A DNA stretch of 64,000 bases. Source: Pseudonocardia autotrophica. Lineage in GTDB: Bacteria; Actinomycetota; Actinomycetes; Mycobacteriales; Pseudonocardiaceae. The notes beneath the pieces were generated by a model, which saw only the letters and a program-made list of their open reading frames with translations, searched no databases and was not told the origin of the DNA. The DNA is taken from NCBI RefSeq assembly GCF_000717175.1, contig NZ_JNYD01000019.1, forward strand, positions 124,001 through 188,000, given 5' to 3'. How positions within the stretch are numbered: position 1 is the first letter of the stretch; the number at the start of each line of letters is the position of its first letter. Of the stretch, positions 1 to 7,349 are shown one piece after another. Position numbers and translations under genes: made by a program.

Positions 1-360
1 CGGGCGTCGTGGCTCGCGCACCGCACGGTCTACAACAGCGTCCGCAGGTTCGACGCCAACGGTGGCGCCCAGATGTGGGAGCGCATCGGCGCTGACCAGC
101 CGGCGAAGCTGATGGGCCGCGACGCGCTGGAGTGCGAGGCGATGGACTCGACTTGGGCCGCCGGTGGCACCGACAACCTCATGGTCTACGGCGACTTCAG
201 CCACTTCGTGATCGCCGACCGCGTCGGGTTCCGCATCGAGCTGGTGCCCCACCTGTTCGGCTCCAACCGGCGCCCGACCGGCCAGCGTGGCTGGTTCGCG
301 TGGTACAGGACCGGCAGCGACAGCGTCAACGACGGCGCGTTCCGGATGCTGGTCGCCTGA
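1..360 (+). CDS. HK97-type major capsid protein, C-terminal part (5' end outside window)
   Basis: The reading frame is open from base 1 to the TGA at 358-360, so about 119 C-terminal residues are present. The C-terminus carries the signature of HK97-fold capsid proteins of actinophages: a DFSHFVIADR stretch, then ELVPHLFG and RPTGQRGW, then a tyrosine/arginine-rich end. The product would be the structural subunit of an icosahedral head. The stop overlaps the ATG of the next small gene, which implies co-translation. Base composition is less extreme than in the chromosomal genes after 8 kb, consistent with foreign DNA. The capsid comes before the protease gene at 1295, the reverse of the usual phage order. 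Family assignment is firm; whether the whole gene is intact cannot be seen. Confidence 0.85.
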   Translation, partial: RASWLAHRTVYNSVRRFDANGGAQMWERIGADQPAKLMGRDALECEAMDSTWAAGGTDNLMVYGDFSHFVIADRVGFRIELVPHLFGSNRRPTGQRGWFAWYRTGSDSVNDGAFRMLVA

Positions 361-566
361 TGGCCGCCACCCGCTGCGTGAGCCCGTTCGCGACGTGGAT
401 CGACGGAGCACTCCGAGTCGTCGCTGCTGGCGAGATCCTCGACACCGCTGATCCGGCCTACAGCGGCCGCGAGGAGATGTTCGAGACCCTCGACCAGTAC
501 CTCGACACCCGCGAGGCCAAGCGGCCCACCGTGCGCCGCAAGAAGCCGACCAGCTCGGCTGACTGA
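360..566 (+). CDS. Small protein translationally coupled to the capsid gene
   Basis: This 68-residue protein starts at the ATG that shares its A with the capsid stop codon (TGATG), so translational coupling decides the start. It begins MAATRCVSPFATW and ends in a lysine/arginine-rich tail (KRPTVRRKKPTS). I do not recognise a family. Small genes directly after an HK97 capsid gene often encode head-tail connector or head-decoration proteins, but position is the only argument here. An acidic middle (DTADPAYSGREEMFETLDQYLD) and basic tail give it a strongly bipolar charge. Confidence 0.6.
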   Translation: MAATRCVSPFATWIDGALRVVAAGEILDTADPAYSGREEMFETLDQYLDTREAKRPTVRRKKPTSSAD

Positions 567-675
567 ACCTCAGGTGGCGGGCGTCAAAGTCGCGCCGCGA
601 GCACGGCCCGGGTCTCACTAACCTGCGCCGCGCGGCGAACCAAGGCACGCAGCATCCCGTCCTAGAGAGCGGGGC

Positions 676-1045
676 GTGCCTGCGCTCAAACGCGACCTGA
701 AACCCACGCCGGCCGGGACGACTTACCTCCTCGTCCCGGCCGAGTGTGCCCCCGATCTGCAGGACATGCGAGCACATATCAACGCCCAGCAACGGCGCTG
801 GAGCGACTTCCGCCGCATCGCCTGCCCGAGGGCGGCCGCCCGCAGCAGCTTCCCAGAGACGCGCTGTGGGCGGCCCCTCATACCCACTTCCAGCCCGAGG
901 ACACCGCACCCGGCAGGAGCGAGCCGCGCACCACCTCCGCGCACTCGCTCCACGCCGGCCGGTCCACCCTCGCGGCTGACCCGAGGGTGTCGACGTCCCG
1001 GCTGGGCATGACGGACGACGCACGACCCCGAAGCGGACAGGACAG
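676..1045 (+). pseudogene. Possible frameshifted small phage-region gene
   Basis: A GTG at 676 opens a frame whose first 50 codons look coding (MPALKRDLKPTPAG, then QDMRAHINAQQRRW), with G/C in most wobble positions. From about 830 that frame loses codon bias, while the frame one base earlier becomes strongly GC3-rich until about 1045. This pattern fits one gene with a frameshift near 820-840. No family is recognised. The rest of the gap (567-675 and 1046-1294) shows no convincing coding signal, so about 700 bp between the capsid and protease genes look decayed or non-coding. Confidence 0.25.
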
Positions 1046-1294
1046 CCGCACGGCTCAACACCGACACGGACGCCGCACCGCAACGCAGCGGTGCACTCCG
1101 GTGCATCGGCGAGCCGGCGCCGTCCTGCCCGAGCACGACGAGCATTCAACCGGTGTGTTGTTGGGGCGCCGGGCTCTGGACGTGCACCGCCTCGACATCT
1201 CGCCGCAGGCCGCGCGGGCTTTCTCTCCTTTCACCGCACGGAACCACGGCGGGTGTCGGGGCACCACTCCAACGCCCGAACTCCAGGAGCCCCT

Positions 1295-1858
1295 ATGCGC
1301 CACGACATCGCCGGCCTGCCCGAGCGACGACACATTCCCCTCGCGACCGCGCGCACTGAAATCCGCGCGGCGAGCGACGCCAGCACCGGCCGATTCAACG
1401 GATACGCAGCCGTATTCGACTCGCGTACCGCGATCGGCAATCCACTTCTCATGGGCTTCTATGAGGAGATCGCACCAGGCGCATTCGCTAATACGCTGCG
1501 CACTGCCGATGTGCGATTCCTGCTCGACCACAATCCGTTCTATGTGGTAAGCCGGGTATCGGCTGGCACCCTCGACCTGAGCGAGGACGAGCACGGCCTG
1601 GCCGTCGACTCCTACCTCGACGAAGAACTGTCGTACGTGCGCGACCTCAAGGCGAACCTGCGCAACGCCAACGTCGACGGCATGAGCTTCGGCTTCCGCG
1701 TCCTCGATGACGACTGGACAACCGAGCAGATCGAGACCCACGACGGACACGGCGCAGACGTTGAGGTGCGCCGCATCCACGAGGTCGAGCTGTTCGAAGT
1801 CAGCGCAGTGACGTGGCCGGCCTACGCAGCGACCAGCGCGGACCTGCGCGCCGCCTGA
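1295..1858 (+). CDS. HK97-family prohead protease
   Basis: A 187-residue protein of the HK97 prohead protease (peptidase U35) family, which trims scaffold and capsid during head maturation. The ATG at 1295 is preceded by an AGGAG at 1285-1289; longer in-frame extensions lack coding bias. The fold is recognisable from FNGYAAVFD near residue 34, the PGAF motif at 61-64, the catalytic His in LLDHNP (His79), the nucleophile Ser in GMSFGF (Ser131) and the closing VELFEVSAVTWPAY segment. Length is normal, so the enzyme looks intact. It lies downstream of the capsid gene instead of upstream, and no portal or terminase gene sits next to it. It probably processes the capsid protein encoded at 1-360. 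Confidence 0.88.
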   Translation: MRHDIAGLPERRHIPLATARTEIRAASDASTGRFNGYAAVFDSRTAIGNPLLMGFYEEIAPGAFANTLRTADVRFLLDHNPFYVVSRVSAGTLDLSEDEHGLAVDSYLDEELSYVRDLKANLRNANVDGMSFGFRVLDDDWTTEQIETHDGHGADVEVRRIHEVELFEVSAVTWPAYAATSADLRAA

Positions 1859-2067
1859 CCCACAGACAGGGCGAGCAGGAGCCATGGCTTCGCGCCTGCT
1901 CGCTCCGGCGTGGTCGTCGGGCTGCCGGGCGAACGAACGACGACCACGCCAACCCTGACCTGCGAAAAGGGGATGGGGGAGCAAAAGGTCACCGCCGGGC
2001 CAATCGACCCCACAACCCGTCATTTCGATTCTCCCCCCGGTGCTCTGGGGGCGTTCAAGGAGGCCCA

Positions 2068-2463
2068 ATGGGCACATCGCGAGGCCCGAGGGGGCCGTAC
2101 AAGGGCAAGTCGAGCTACTCGGCGACGACCGCCCGCGGTTACGGCGCCGATTGGCAGAAGATCCGCAAGTTCGTGCTGGAGCGCGACGGCCACCGGTGTG
2201 GCTACTGCGGTCAGCCCGCGAACACTGTGGACCACATCGTGCCGAAGGTCCGCGGCGGCACCGACGATCCGCAGAATCTTCGTGCTGCGTGCGATCACTG
2301 CAACTACAGCAAGGCAGACCGTGCGGCGCCGGCGTCTCGGCCGAGCACGACCCGGCCGGCGGGCCAGCCGCGTCTCGCGGGCTGGTACACCCCCCACGGT
2401 CTGCGCGTGTCGCGGAAATGGGCGGATGACGTCCAGTGGTACGACGGCGACGAGGCGGCCTGA
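2068..2463 (+). CDS. HNH endonuclease, phage-type
   Basis: A 131-residue protein starting at an ATG behind a perfect AAGGAGG (2057-2063). The HNH metal-dependent nuclease core is complete: a CGYC zinc knuckle (Cys44, Cys47), DHIVP with the catalytic His56, Asn70 in DPQNL, and a second knuckle CDHC (Cys75, Cys78) around His77. Such nucleases sit beside terminase genes in many HK97-type phages, where they help cut concatemers for packaging. Here the neighbouring virion genes are the protease and capsid, and no terminase follows. The roughly 200-bp gap before it (1859-2067) holds no gene. HNH identity is firm; the packaging role is inferred. Confidence 0.85.
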   Translation: MGTSRGPRGPYKGKSSYSATTARGYGADWQKIRKFVLERDGHRCGYCGQPANTVDHIVPKVRGGTDDPQNLRAACDHCNYSKADRAAPASRPSTTRPAGQPRLAGWYTPHGLRVSRKWADDVQWYDGDEAA

Positions 2464-2600
2464 CGGGGGCGGATTGCCTCTCTACGGGCTTCGCGCGAAT
2501 TGACCCAGCCCCAAGGCTCCTCGGGGTCTGTACGGGTCTCCCAACCCACTTCTAGCCGGGCAGCATCGCTTCCGGCATCACCGGAAGGATTGCATGAACC

Positions 2601-2837
2601 ATGAGCGAACAGGTTCGCGAAAACCGTCTCCGTCGCATGGCGACTCGTCAGGGCCTCGTCCTGGAGAAGTGCCGACGACGTGACCCGCGGTCGATCGGGT
2701 ATGGCACGTTCCGCCTCGTCCGAGACATCTACGTTGGGCAGGTGTGGATTGACCGAGAAATCGTCGCCTCCGACGGCTCTCGTCGCGGCTATGGCCTGTC
2801 GCTCGATCAGGTCGAGTCGTATCTGCTGCACAACTAA
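2601..2837 (+). CDS. Small basic protein typical of actinobacterial mobile elements
   Basis: A 78-residue protein starting at ATG 2601, with a GGAAGG at 2583-2588. The N-terminus (RENRLRRMATRQG, then RRRDPRSIGYG) is of a kind I associate with short uncharacterised proteins of actinobacterial plasmids and integrated elements, followed by a predicted beta-strand half. No enzymatic motif is visible. It is the last + strand gene of the left virion block and is closed by a strong hairpin terminator directly after its TAA. A DNA-binding or regulatory role is possible given the basic N-terminus, but not shown. Confidence 0.7.
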   Translation: MSEQVRENRLRRMATRQGLVLEKCRRRDPRSIGYGTFRLVRDIYVGQVWIDREIVASDGSRRGYGLSLDQVESYLLHN

Positions 2838-2879
2838 AGACGATGCCCCCTGACTCATCGAGGTCAGGGGGCATCGTCT
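2838..2879. terminator. Strong bidirectional hairpin terminator
   Basis: A perfect 17-bp inverted repeat (arms 2838-2854 and 2863-2879, 8-nt loop) starts at the base after the stop codon of the 2601-2837 gene and ends 4 bases before the stop of the convergent gene at 2884. It therefore separates the + strand virion block from the - strand small genes and can serve both. Confidence 0.9.
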
Positions 2880-2883
2880 GTTT

Positions 2884-3111
2884 CTAGCGCGAGATCTCGC
2901 CGGAAGAGAGGTCTGGGTGCGCGGGATCAGCAGGGGCCGGCTGCGCCGTGGCGCTGTAGAGGAACTTGAACACCTGGGCCACGTCCTGGTCCGTCCGTAC
3001 GTCCTCCGAGAAGGCGATTCGCGCGGCTTGCTGCGCGACGGCCCGCGATGCATCGGGGCCGAGCCGGTCAAGCTGGTCGATCAGGAGCTGTACTCCGTCG
3101 GGATTTGCCAC
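2884..3111 (-). CDS. Small hypothetical protein of the element
   Basis: A 75-residue protein with a GTG start at 3109-3111 and codon bias typical of real genes. It is predicted to be largely alpha-helical (VQLLIDQLDRLG, then AVAQQAARIAF) with a proline-rich tail ending SSGEISR. No recognised domain. It follows the 3166-3432 gene on the same strand after 54 bp, so the two are probably co-transcribed, and it ends at the shared terminator 2838-2879. Helical small proteins in this position of mobile elements are often regulators or packaging accessory factors, but there is no motif to choose between them. Confidence 0.65.
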   Translation of the reverse strand: MANPDGVQLLIDQLDRLGPDASRAVAQQAARIAFSEDVRTDQDVAQVFKFLYSATAQPAPADPAHPDLSSGEISR

Positions 3112-3165
3112 GCCTGTACGTCTCCGCTGGCCTCGGATTGTTACTCCGCGCTGGCGGGCGACCTC

Positions 3166-3432
3166 TCAGCGTCGCCGGCTCCGCCGAGTTCCGGGCTGGT
3201 CCATGCGGTCGCCAAAGGCGTTGCGGCAGACCCGGACGGCGTGCTCCCGGACTGGCGGGTCGACGTGGGGCAGGTGCTCGGCCAGGGCGTCGAGTAGCTC
3301 ACCGAGCGGCTGGCGGTAGCGCTCGGGGTCGGGCATGGGCAGGAGCCCACCTCGGACGCGGTCCGCAGTGGCGCTGACGATGGCCTGGTCGGCACGGAGC
3401 TTCTCGATGGCGCGGAGCTGCCGTTCGTTCAC
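3166..3432 (-). CDS. Small helical hypothetical protein of the element
   Basis: An 88-residue protein starting at GTG 3430-3432, behind an AGGGGGAA ribosome-binding site; this site decides the start over a longer upstream extension. The sequence is predicted helical and charged (NERQLRAIEKLRADQAI at the N-terminus, a central LLDALAEHLPHV) with a basic RRSRRR tail. The basic tail would suit nucleic-acid binding. No family is recognised. It is divergent from the 3507-3788 gene across a 74-bp region that must hold both promoters. Confidence 0.65.
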   Translation of the reverse strand: MNERQLRAIEKLRADQAIVSATADRVRGGLLPMPDPERYRQPLGELLDALAEHLPHVDPPVREHAVRVCRNAFGDRMDQPGTRRSRRR

Positions 3433-3506
3433 GATTCCCCCTGTGGGCGCAGTAATACGAGCAGCCCGGGGGAAGCGGGCAGCGACCAGCATGCATCATC
3501 CGGGCC

Positions 3507-3788
3507 ATGACGGAAGACCCCTATGGGGCTGTGATCGCCCAGACGAGCGCGGACATGGTGCGGGCCTGGTTGGCGTACCCGCCGGCCTCACCGGAGGGCA
3601 TGGAGGCCGTGCGGCGGTGCACGGCGTGGCTGGCAGAGACTCACGGCGTGCCTGGGCTACGCGACCTCGCGGACAGTCTTGCCGGTGACGTCGCCGAGCT
3701 GTTCGAGGTCCTCGGCAAGGTCGAGGGCCGTTCCGCGCTGGAGCTGCTCGACGAGTGGCACCACGATGTGCCACCGCCGAGCGCCTGA
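3507..3788 (+). CDS. Small acidic hypothetical protein of the element
   Basis: A 93-residue acidic protein starting at ATG 3507 (MTEDPYGAVIAQTS), predicted almost fully helical, ending in a WHHDVPPPSA tail. No Shine-Dalgarno sequence is evident in front, so the start rests on frame and codon bias. It has no recognisable domain. It is transcribed divergently from the 3166-3432 gene and converges on the small membrane protein gene at 3794-3955, with only 5 bases between the two stop codons. Confidence 0.6.
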   Translation: MTEDPYGAVIAQTSADMVRAWLAYPPASPEGMEAVRRCTAWLAETHGVPGLRDLADSLAGDVAELFEVLGKVEGRSALELLDEWHHDVPPPSA

Positions 3789-3793
3789 CGGAT

Positions 3794-3955
3794 CTAGCTC
3801 AGCAGGAGCCATAGGGCGACTAGGACGAGGATGCGGAGCCACGGCACCCAGGAGGCGCCGTATATGGCGGGTCTGACCGCGCGGATCAGCCGCGAGACCC
3901 AGTCGTCGCCGTCGGGGTCCTGGGAGTTGGAGCGCGCCGGGTAGTGTCGGGGCAC
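3794..3955 (-). CDS. 53-residue single-pass membrane protein
   Basis: A short gene on the - strand, GTG 3953-3955 to TAG 3794-3796, with a GAGGTGA ribosome-binding site just upstream. The product has a charged N-terminal half containing SQDPDGDDWV and a hydrophobic C-terminal segment (about residues 36-52, LRILVLVALWLLL) that would span the membrane once, with the N-terminus predicted inside. Third codon positions are strongly G/C, as expected for a real gene. Small membrane proteins are common companions of Spd/TraB transfer systems, so a role in spreading or exclusion is possible; there is no direct evidence for it. Confidence 0.6.
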   Translation of the reverse strand: MPRHYPARSNSQDPDGDDWVSRLIRAVRPAIYGASWVPWLRILVLVALWLLLS

Positions 3956-4022
3956 GCGTCACCTCGATTCGTAGTTGGTCTGCCTGCCAGGGCACTTGCT
4001 GCACACCAGGGGAGACGCACCG

Positions 4023-4050
4023 GAGAGGCCCCGTTGCCGCGGGGCCTCTC
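4023..4050. terminator. Hairpin, terminator or leader structure
   Basis: A perfect 11-bp stem (4023-4033 with 4040-4050, 6-nt loop). It lies 68 bases upstream of the 3955 start on the - strand and 235 bases past the + strand gene ending at 3788. It may end transcripts from either side or form a leader hairpin of the small membrane protein gene. Confidence 0.6.
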
Positions 4051-4198
4051 CCATCTCGCCCTCCCGTCGCCGCGTCCACCGCTCCTTGCGCATCCGGACC
4101 GCAGCGTCGGAACGCCTCTTCTGGGTACAGGAGTAACCGTAGCGACGAGGGTGGATCGAGGGCCCCAGCGGGGATACTAGAGTCGCTCTCACGCACCC

Positions 4199-4231
4199 AG
4201 GGCCCGGCTCGATGGATTCGAGCCGGGCCCT
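4199..4231. terminator. Hairpin terminator of the transfer operon
   Basis: A perfect 14-bp inverted repeat (4199-4212 with 4218-4231, 5-nt loop). It lies 108 bases beyond the end of the 4340-4555 gene on the - strand and is the first strong hairpin met by transcripts of the 7740-to-4340 operon. The intervening 4232-4339 shows no gene. Confidence 0.75.
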
Positions 4232-4339
4232 GTTGGCGTCCGGGGTGGGTAGTCCCTCGCACCGGTGGTAGTGCAGCGCTATGCGCCCCCTACGACGCGA
4301 CGAGCGCGCCGAGCTTTGTCGTGCTTCCTTCCGTCGACG

Positions 4340-4555
4340 TTAGGCGCCGGTGCGGAAGATCTCGTAGATGCGCCGGCCAAGCCGGACGCGCCTGCCGTTG
4401 CCGCCGCACCGCGGGCAGGGCCTCCACGCCTTGCCCGACGGCGAGCGTTTCTTACCGGTGCCGAGGCAGCGCCGGCAGGCCATGAACGGCCACCAGGCGC
4501 ACGCCGCGACGTAGACCACCAGCGCTCCTAGCGCTAGCGCGATGAGGGTCCACAC
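4340..4555 (-). CDS. Membrane-anchored protein with a DnaJ-like double CxxC motif
   Basis: A 71-residue protein starting at GTG 4553-4555 behind an AGGAGG. Residues 3-25 form one membrane span (LIALALGALVVYVAAC). The soluble part carries CRRCLGTGK and, 16 residues later, CPRCGGNG: two CxxCxGxG-type knuckles as in the DnaJ zinc-finger domain, so one zinc ion is likely bound. It lies 101 bp after the translocase gene on the same strand and its 5' half contains copies of the GCGCTAG repeat. Similar small CxxC membrane proteins accompany actinobacterial conjugative elements. A chaperone or anchoring role for the transfer apparatus is inferred only from context. Confidence 0.75.
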   Translation of the reverse strand: MWTLIALALGALVVYVAACAWWPFMACRRCLGTGKKRSPSGKAWRPCPRCGGNGRRVRLGRRIYEIFRTGA

Positions 4556-4676
4556 GATGGCCTCCTGGCCGGTTTCAAGCGGTTGGTCCGGGGTAGGCGC
4601 TAGGCGCTAGCGCCCAGGTCAAGCCCCTCGCCTGGGCGCTAGCACCCCCGCTAGACCTAGCGCGCTCCGGCGCTAG
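4528..4676. repeat. GGCGCTAG octamer cluster, candidate clt/TRS transfer locus
   Basis: Within 150 bp the 7-mer GCGCTAG or its complement occurs nine times (4528, 4531, 4534, 4597, 4604, 4607, 4636, 4657, 4670). The octamer GGCGCTAG occurs four times in direct orientation (4596, 4603, 4635, 4669) and once inverted (4607). Two copies are part of a perfect 13-bp inverted repeat (4606-4618 with 4631-4643). The cluster spans the gap after the translocase gene and its last codons. In Streptomyces plasmids such as pSVH1, the FtsK-like TraB protein binds 8-bp TRS repeats in the clt locus next to its own gene; placement and unit length match that precedent. Binding itself is inferred. Confidence 0.65.
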
Positions 4677-6705
4677 AGGTGATCTCTCTACGGTGCCGAT
4701 CGAGCGCGGCCTGGACGTCCTCGCGGGTGATCCCACGCCGGTTCGCGCCGGCCCCGTCCGGCAGCCGGCCCCACACCTGCCCGGTAGTGATCCCGAGCGG
4801 CCGGAGAGCCGCCGTCAGGGCGTCCGGGGTGAGCTGGCCGTAGCGATCAGGCCACCTCTCGGCGAGCGCGGCGCAGACGTCCTCGCGCCACACCTTCTCC
4901 ACCTCGATAGTCGCGAACACCACGGCCAAGTCGTCCAGGAGCGACGCCGCAGCCGTCTTCGGGGCCTCCTCGCCGAGCGCGTAGCCCGTCACTGTGCCGG
5001 CCCGCTCACGGGCCGCCCTCGCCCGTGCCGCGACCTTCTCGGCGGCCACCGTGTCGACGTAGTACGTCCTCACGACGGCCGGCTCGTCGCCGACCCCGAC
5101 GAGGTAGCCGATGCCGCGGTCCCGGGGGGTAAACGTCGTCGCCCGCACGCCGTTCCGGTACATCGACGTCCCCAGCACCATGTCGTTCGCGAGCTGGTCC
5201 ATGACCCGCAGGCAGAACCTGACGCCGACATTCGTCGACACCCCGGTCGGCAGGCTCTTCGCATCCGGCCGCTGCGTCGCGAACAGGGCGATGACCGCGA
5301 GGGCGCGGCCCCGCTTGATGATCCCCTCGGCGAGCTTGCCGGCCTCCTCGCCGTACTCGCCGTGGCTGAACACCTCCTGGGCCTCGTCGACGACGAGCAC
5401 GAGAGGACGCAGGGCCCGGTTCGTGCGGGCCAGCTCGGGGGTGACCTTGTTGTCCGGCACGACCGACTTCGGCAGCTTCTGCAGGGTCGCGGCCCGCTTC
5501 TCCAGCTCGGCGTACACCTCCCGCATGGAGTCGAGCGTCTCGGCGATGTGCGCGTCGGAGACGCCGGAGACGTAGCGGTGGGAGCACCGCGCGAGGGCCT
5601 CCAGGTCGCCGCTGCCCTTGTGCTCGTGGATGCGGAGCTCGGCGTACGGATCGAGCGCCGCGGCGAGGGCGAGCACCCGCACCGCGGCCGTCTTCCCGCC
5701 GCCGGGTAGCGAGCCGACGAGCGCGTTCGTCTCGGCCAGGCTGACCATCACCGGGCGCTGCCGCTGGTCGGTGCCGAACGGGAACGTCCCGCCGAGCAGC
5801 TCGACGCTGCCGGACTTCTCCAGCGGCCATGCCTTCGGCTTCACCTGGTTGAGCGGCTGATCCCCGACCCACAAAACGAGCCGGCCAGCGTGCTCCTCGA
5901 GCGAGGGTTCCGGCCACACCGCGGACAGGGGCCGGCGCAGTCCCGAGGCGAGCCGGTCCCGCCGCTCGGCGACGTCGGCGACCGTGACCCCGAACGGGAG
6001 GTCGATGTCCGCGCGCCACCCTGGCCCGTCGCGGGTGATCGGGGCGACGTAGGAGATCGAGGCGCCCTTGGCGTTCATCGCGGCGATCCCCATGGACTGG
6101 AGGGCCCGGGTCACGACCTCTGCGGTCAGCCGCGGCGGGGCCGCTGCGGTCACGGTGGTGACGTCGGTAACCCGCCGGTCGGCCGGCGTGCCGAGCTTCC
6201 CGAACACCACCACGGCGGCCGTGACGTAAACGGCTTGGACCCAGTTCGGCAGGAACGCCACCACCACGGTGAGCGCGACAAGGGCGACGAGGCCGGCCAG
6301 GGCGACAGTGCCGCGCTGCCGGACCCGCTGGTTCCGCTGCTTCGAAAGCTTCATGTACTCGTCGACGCTCCCGCGGGCCACGGCCTGCGAGCGCAGCGCG
6401 GTGGCCTCCCGGTCGAACACCCACGCCCCAACCGCCAGGAGCGCGACCAGCACCCCGTACGGGGCGCGGGCGGCGAGCTTCCCGGCGTACTTCGGCAGTC
6501 GCGTGAGGTGGTAGAGGGCGACGTGGGCGCCGTACTTCGCCAGCCACCCGCCGAGCTGGCGGGCCTCGTCCCGGTTGCGGAGATACGCGGGCACGATCGG
6601 GCGCTTCTGCGTCTCCCTAACCGCGATGGCCGTGGCGTAGATCGTGCGCGGCTGCTCGGGCGGATCGACGGGCACCAGCTCGCCCTCGTGGATCTCGGCG
6701 CTCAC
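4657..6705 (-). CDS. FtsK/SpoIIIE-type DNA translocase, TraB-like conjugal transfer protein
   Basis: A 682-residue membrane ATPase. The GTG at 6703-6705 overlaps the stop of the DUF2637 gene (GTGA), so translation is coupled; the longer open frame upstream belongs to that gene's other frame. Hydrophobic spans lie at about residues 82-97 and 134-170. The motor domain has Walker A GSLPGGGKTA (331-340) and Walker B PLVLVVDEAQ (434-443). The C-terminus (about 610-680) looks like a winged helix, the part that reads TRS octamers in Streptomyces TraB. Proteins of this type move double-stranded DNA between mycelial cells without a relaxase. The octamer cluster at its 3' end fits this. A chromosomal FtsK is excluded by its length and neighbours. 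Confidence 0.88.
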   Translation of the reverse strand: MSAEIHEGELVPVDPPEQPRTIYATAIAVRETQKRPIVPAYLRNRDEARQLGGWLAKYGAHVALYHLTRLPKYAGKLAARAPYGVLVALLAVGAWVFDREATALRSQAVARGSVDEYMKLSKQRNQRVRQRGTVALAGLVALVALTVVVAFLPNWVQAVYVTAAVVVFGKLGTPADRRVTDVTTVTAAAPPRLTAEVVTRALQSMGIAAMNAKGASISYVAPITRDGPGWRADIDLPFGVTVADVAERRDRLASGLRRPLSAVWPEPSLEEHAGRLVLWVGDQPLNQVKPKAWPLEKSGSVELLGGTFPFGTDQRQRPVMVSLAETNALVGSLPGGGKTAAVRVLALAAALDPYAELRIHEHKGSGDLEALARCSHRYVSGVSDAHIAETLDSMREVYAELEKRAATLQKLPKSVVPDNKVTPELARTNRALRPLVLVVDEAQEVFSHGEYGEEAGKLAEGIIKRGRALAVIALFATQRPDAKSLPTGVSTNVGVRFCLRVMDQLANDMVLGTSMYRNGVRATTFTPRDRGIGYLVGVGDEPAVVRTYYVDTVAAEKVAARARAARERAGTVTGYALGEEAPKTAAASLLDDLAVVFATIEVEKVWREDVCAALAERWPDRYGQLTPDALTAALRPLGITTGQVWGRLPDGAGANRRGITREDVQAALDRHRREITSSAGAR

Positions 6706-7349
6706 GCGGCCACCTCCGCCCGATGCGCGGCGAGGAGCTGGCGGGCCTCGTGCTCCCGAATACCCAGCTCCTTGGCGAGCCGACGCCGGCCGAGACCCGC
6801 GGCGACCAGCATCGCCACCCGGTCCTCGCCCGTTTCGCCCGCCGGTTCGCCCACCGGGGCGGCCAGGGCGGGCGCTTCCGCCCACCACTCACCCGGGTCC
6901 GGGTCTGCCAGGGCCTCAGCGTCGACCTCAGCGGGCTCTGAGACGGCCTCCACCGAGGCGCGCCGGGCGGCGACCAGCGCCACCAACTCCAGCGTGATCG
7001 CCAGGCACACGGGTGGCCAGAGGGCCACGACGTACCCGATGACGGTGGGCTCCGCGGCGGCGAGGTTCGCGGCGATCGTCGCGACCATGCCAGCCCAGAA
7101 CGCCGCCCACGGTCCGCGGCCGGCTGCTTCGCCGCGGTGTCGCCGAACCCAGATCACGACCAGTGCGGCGACGAGCATCCCGTCCGTGGTCAGTGCGAGC
7201 CACGGCGCCATGACCGGGTCGCCGGCCCGGGCGATGACGTCGCGGGCGTGCCGGTAGCTGGCGACCGCAGCCGGCCCGCCGACCGCGCTGACGGTCGAGA
7301 CGGCGAGCAGGACGGGCCAAGTGCGGGCCCAGCGCTCCCGCGCGCTCAC
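6702..7349 (-). CDS. DUF2637 (Spd-like) membrane protein
   Basis: A 215-residue protein with a GTG start at 7347-7349 that overlaps the stop of the preceding gene. About four membrane spans fill residues 10-130, including the DUF2637 landmark where the second span follows LALTTDGMLVAA. The C-terminal cytoplasmic part is acidic, then becomes a helix-turn-helix-like segment (LGRRRLAKELGIREHEARQLL). DUF2637 proteins are encoded next to FtsK/TraB in Streptomyces plasmids and AICEs, where Spd proteins help intramycelial spread. A membrane protein joined to an HTH-like tail could link the element's DNA to the transfer pore; that coupling idea is inference. Confidence 0.85.
   Translation of the reverse strand: MSARERWARTWPVLLAVSTVSAVGGPAAVASYRHARDVIARAGDPVMAPWLALTTDGMLVAALVVIWVRRHRGEAAGRGPWAAFWAGMVATIAANLAAAEPTVIGYVVALWPPVCLAITLELVALVAARRASVEAVSEPAEVDAEALADPDPGEWWAEAPALAAPVGEPAGETGEDRVAMLVAAGLGRRRLAKELGIREHEARQLLAAHRAEVAA

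Noticed and set aside
3959..4192. A 77-codon - strand frame with a CSKC motif just upstream of the small membrane protein gene
   Set aside because: It runs through the perfect 11-bp hairpin at 4023-4050 and has no ribosome-binding site; its upstream part shows some third-position bias, so it stays unproven.
4657..6705. Chromosomal FtsK or SpoIIIE cell-division translocase
   Set aside because: The protein is too short, lacks the four-span N-terminus and gamma domain order of FtsK, and sits in a Spd-type operon next to an att site.
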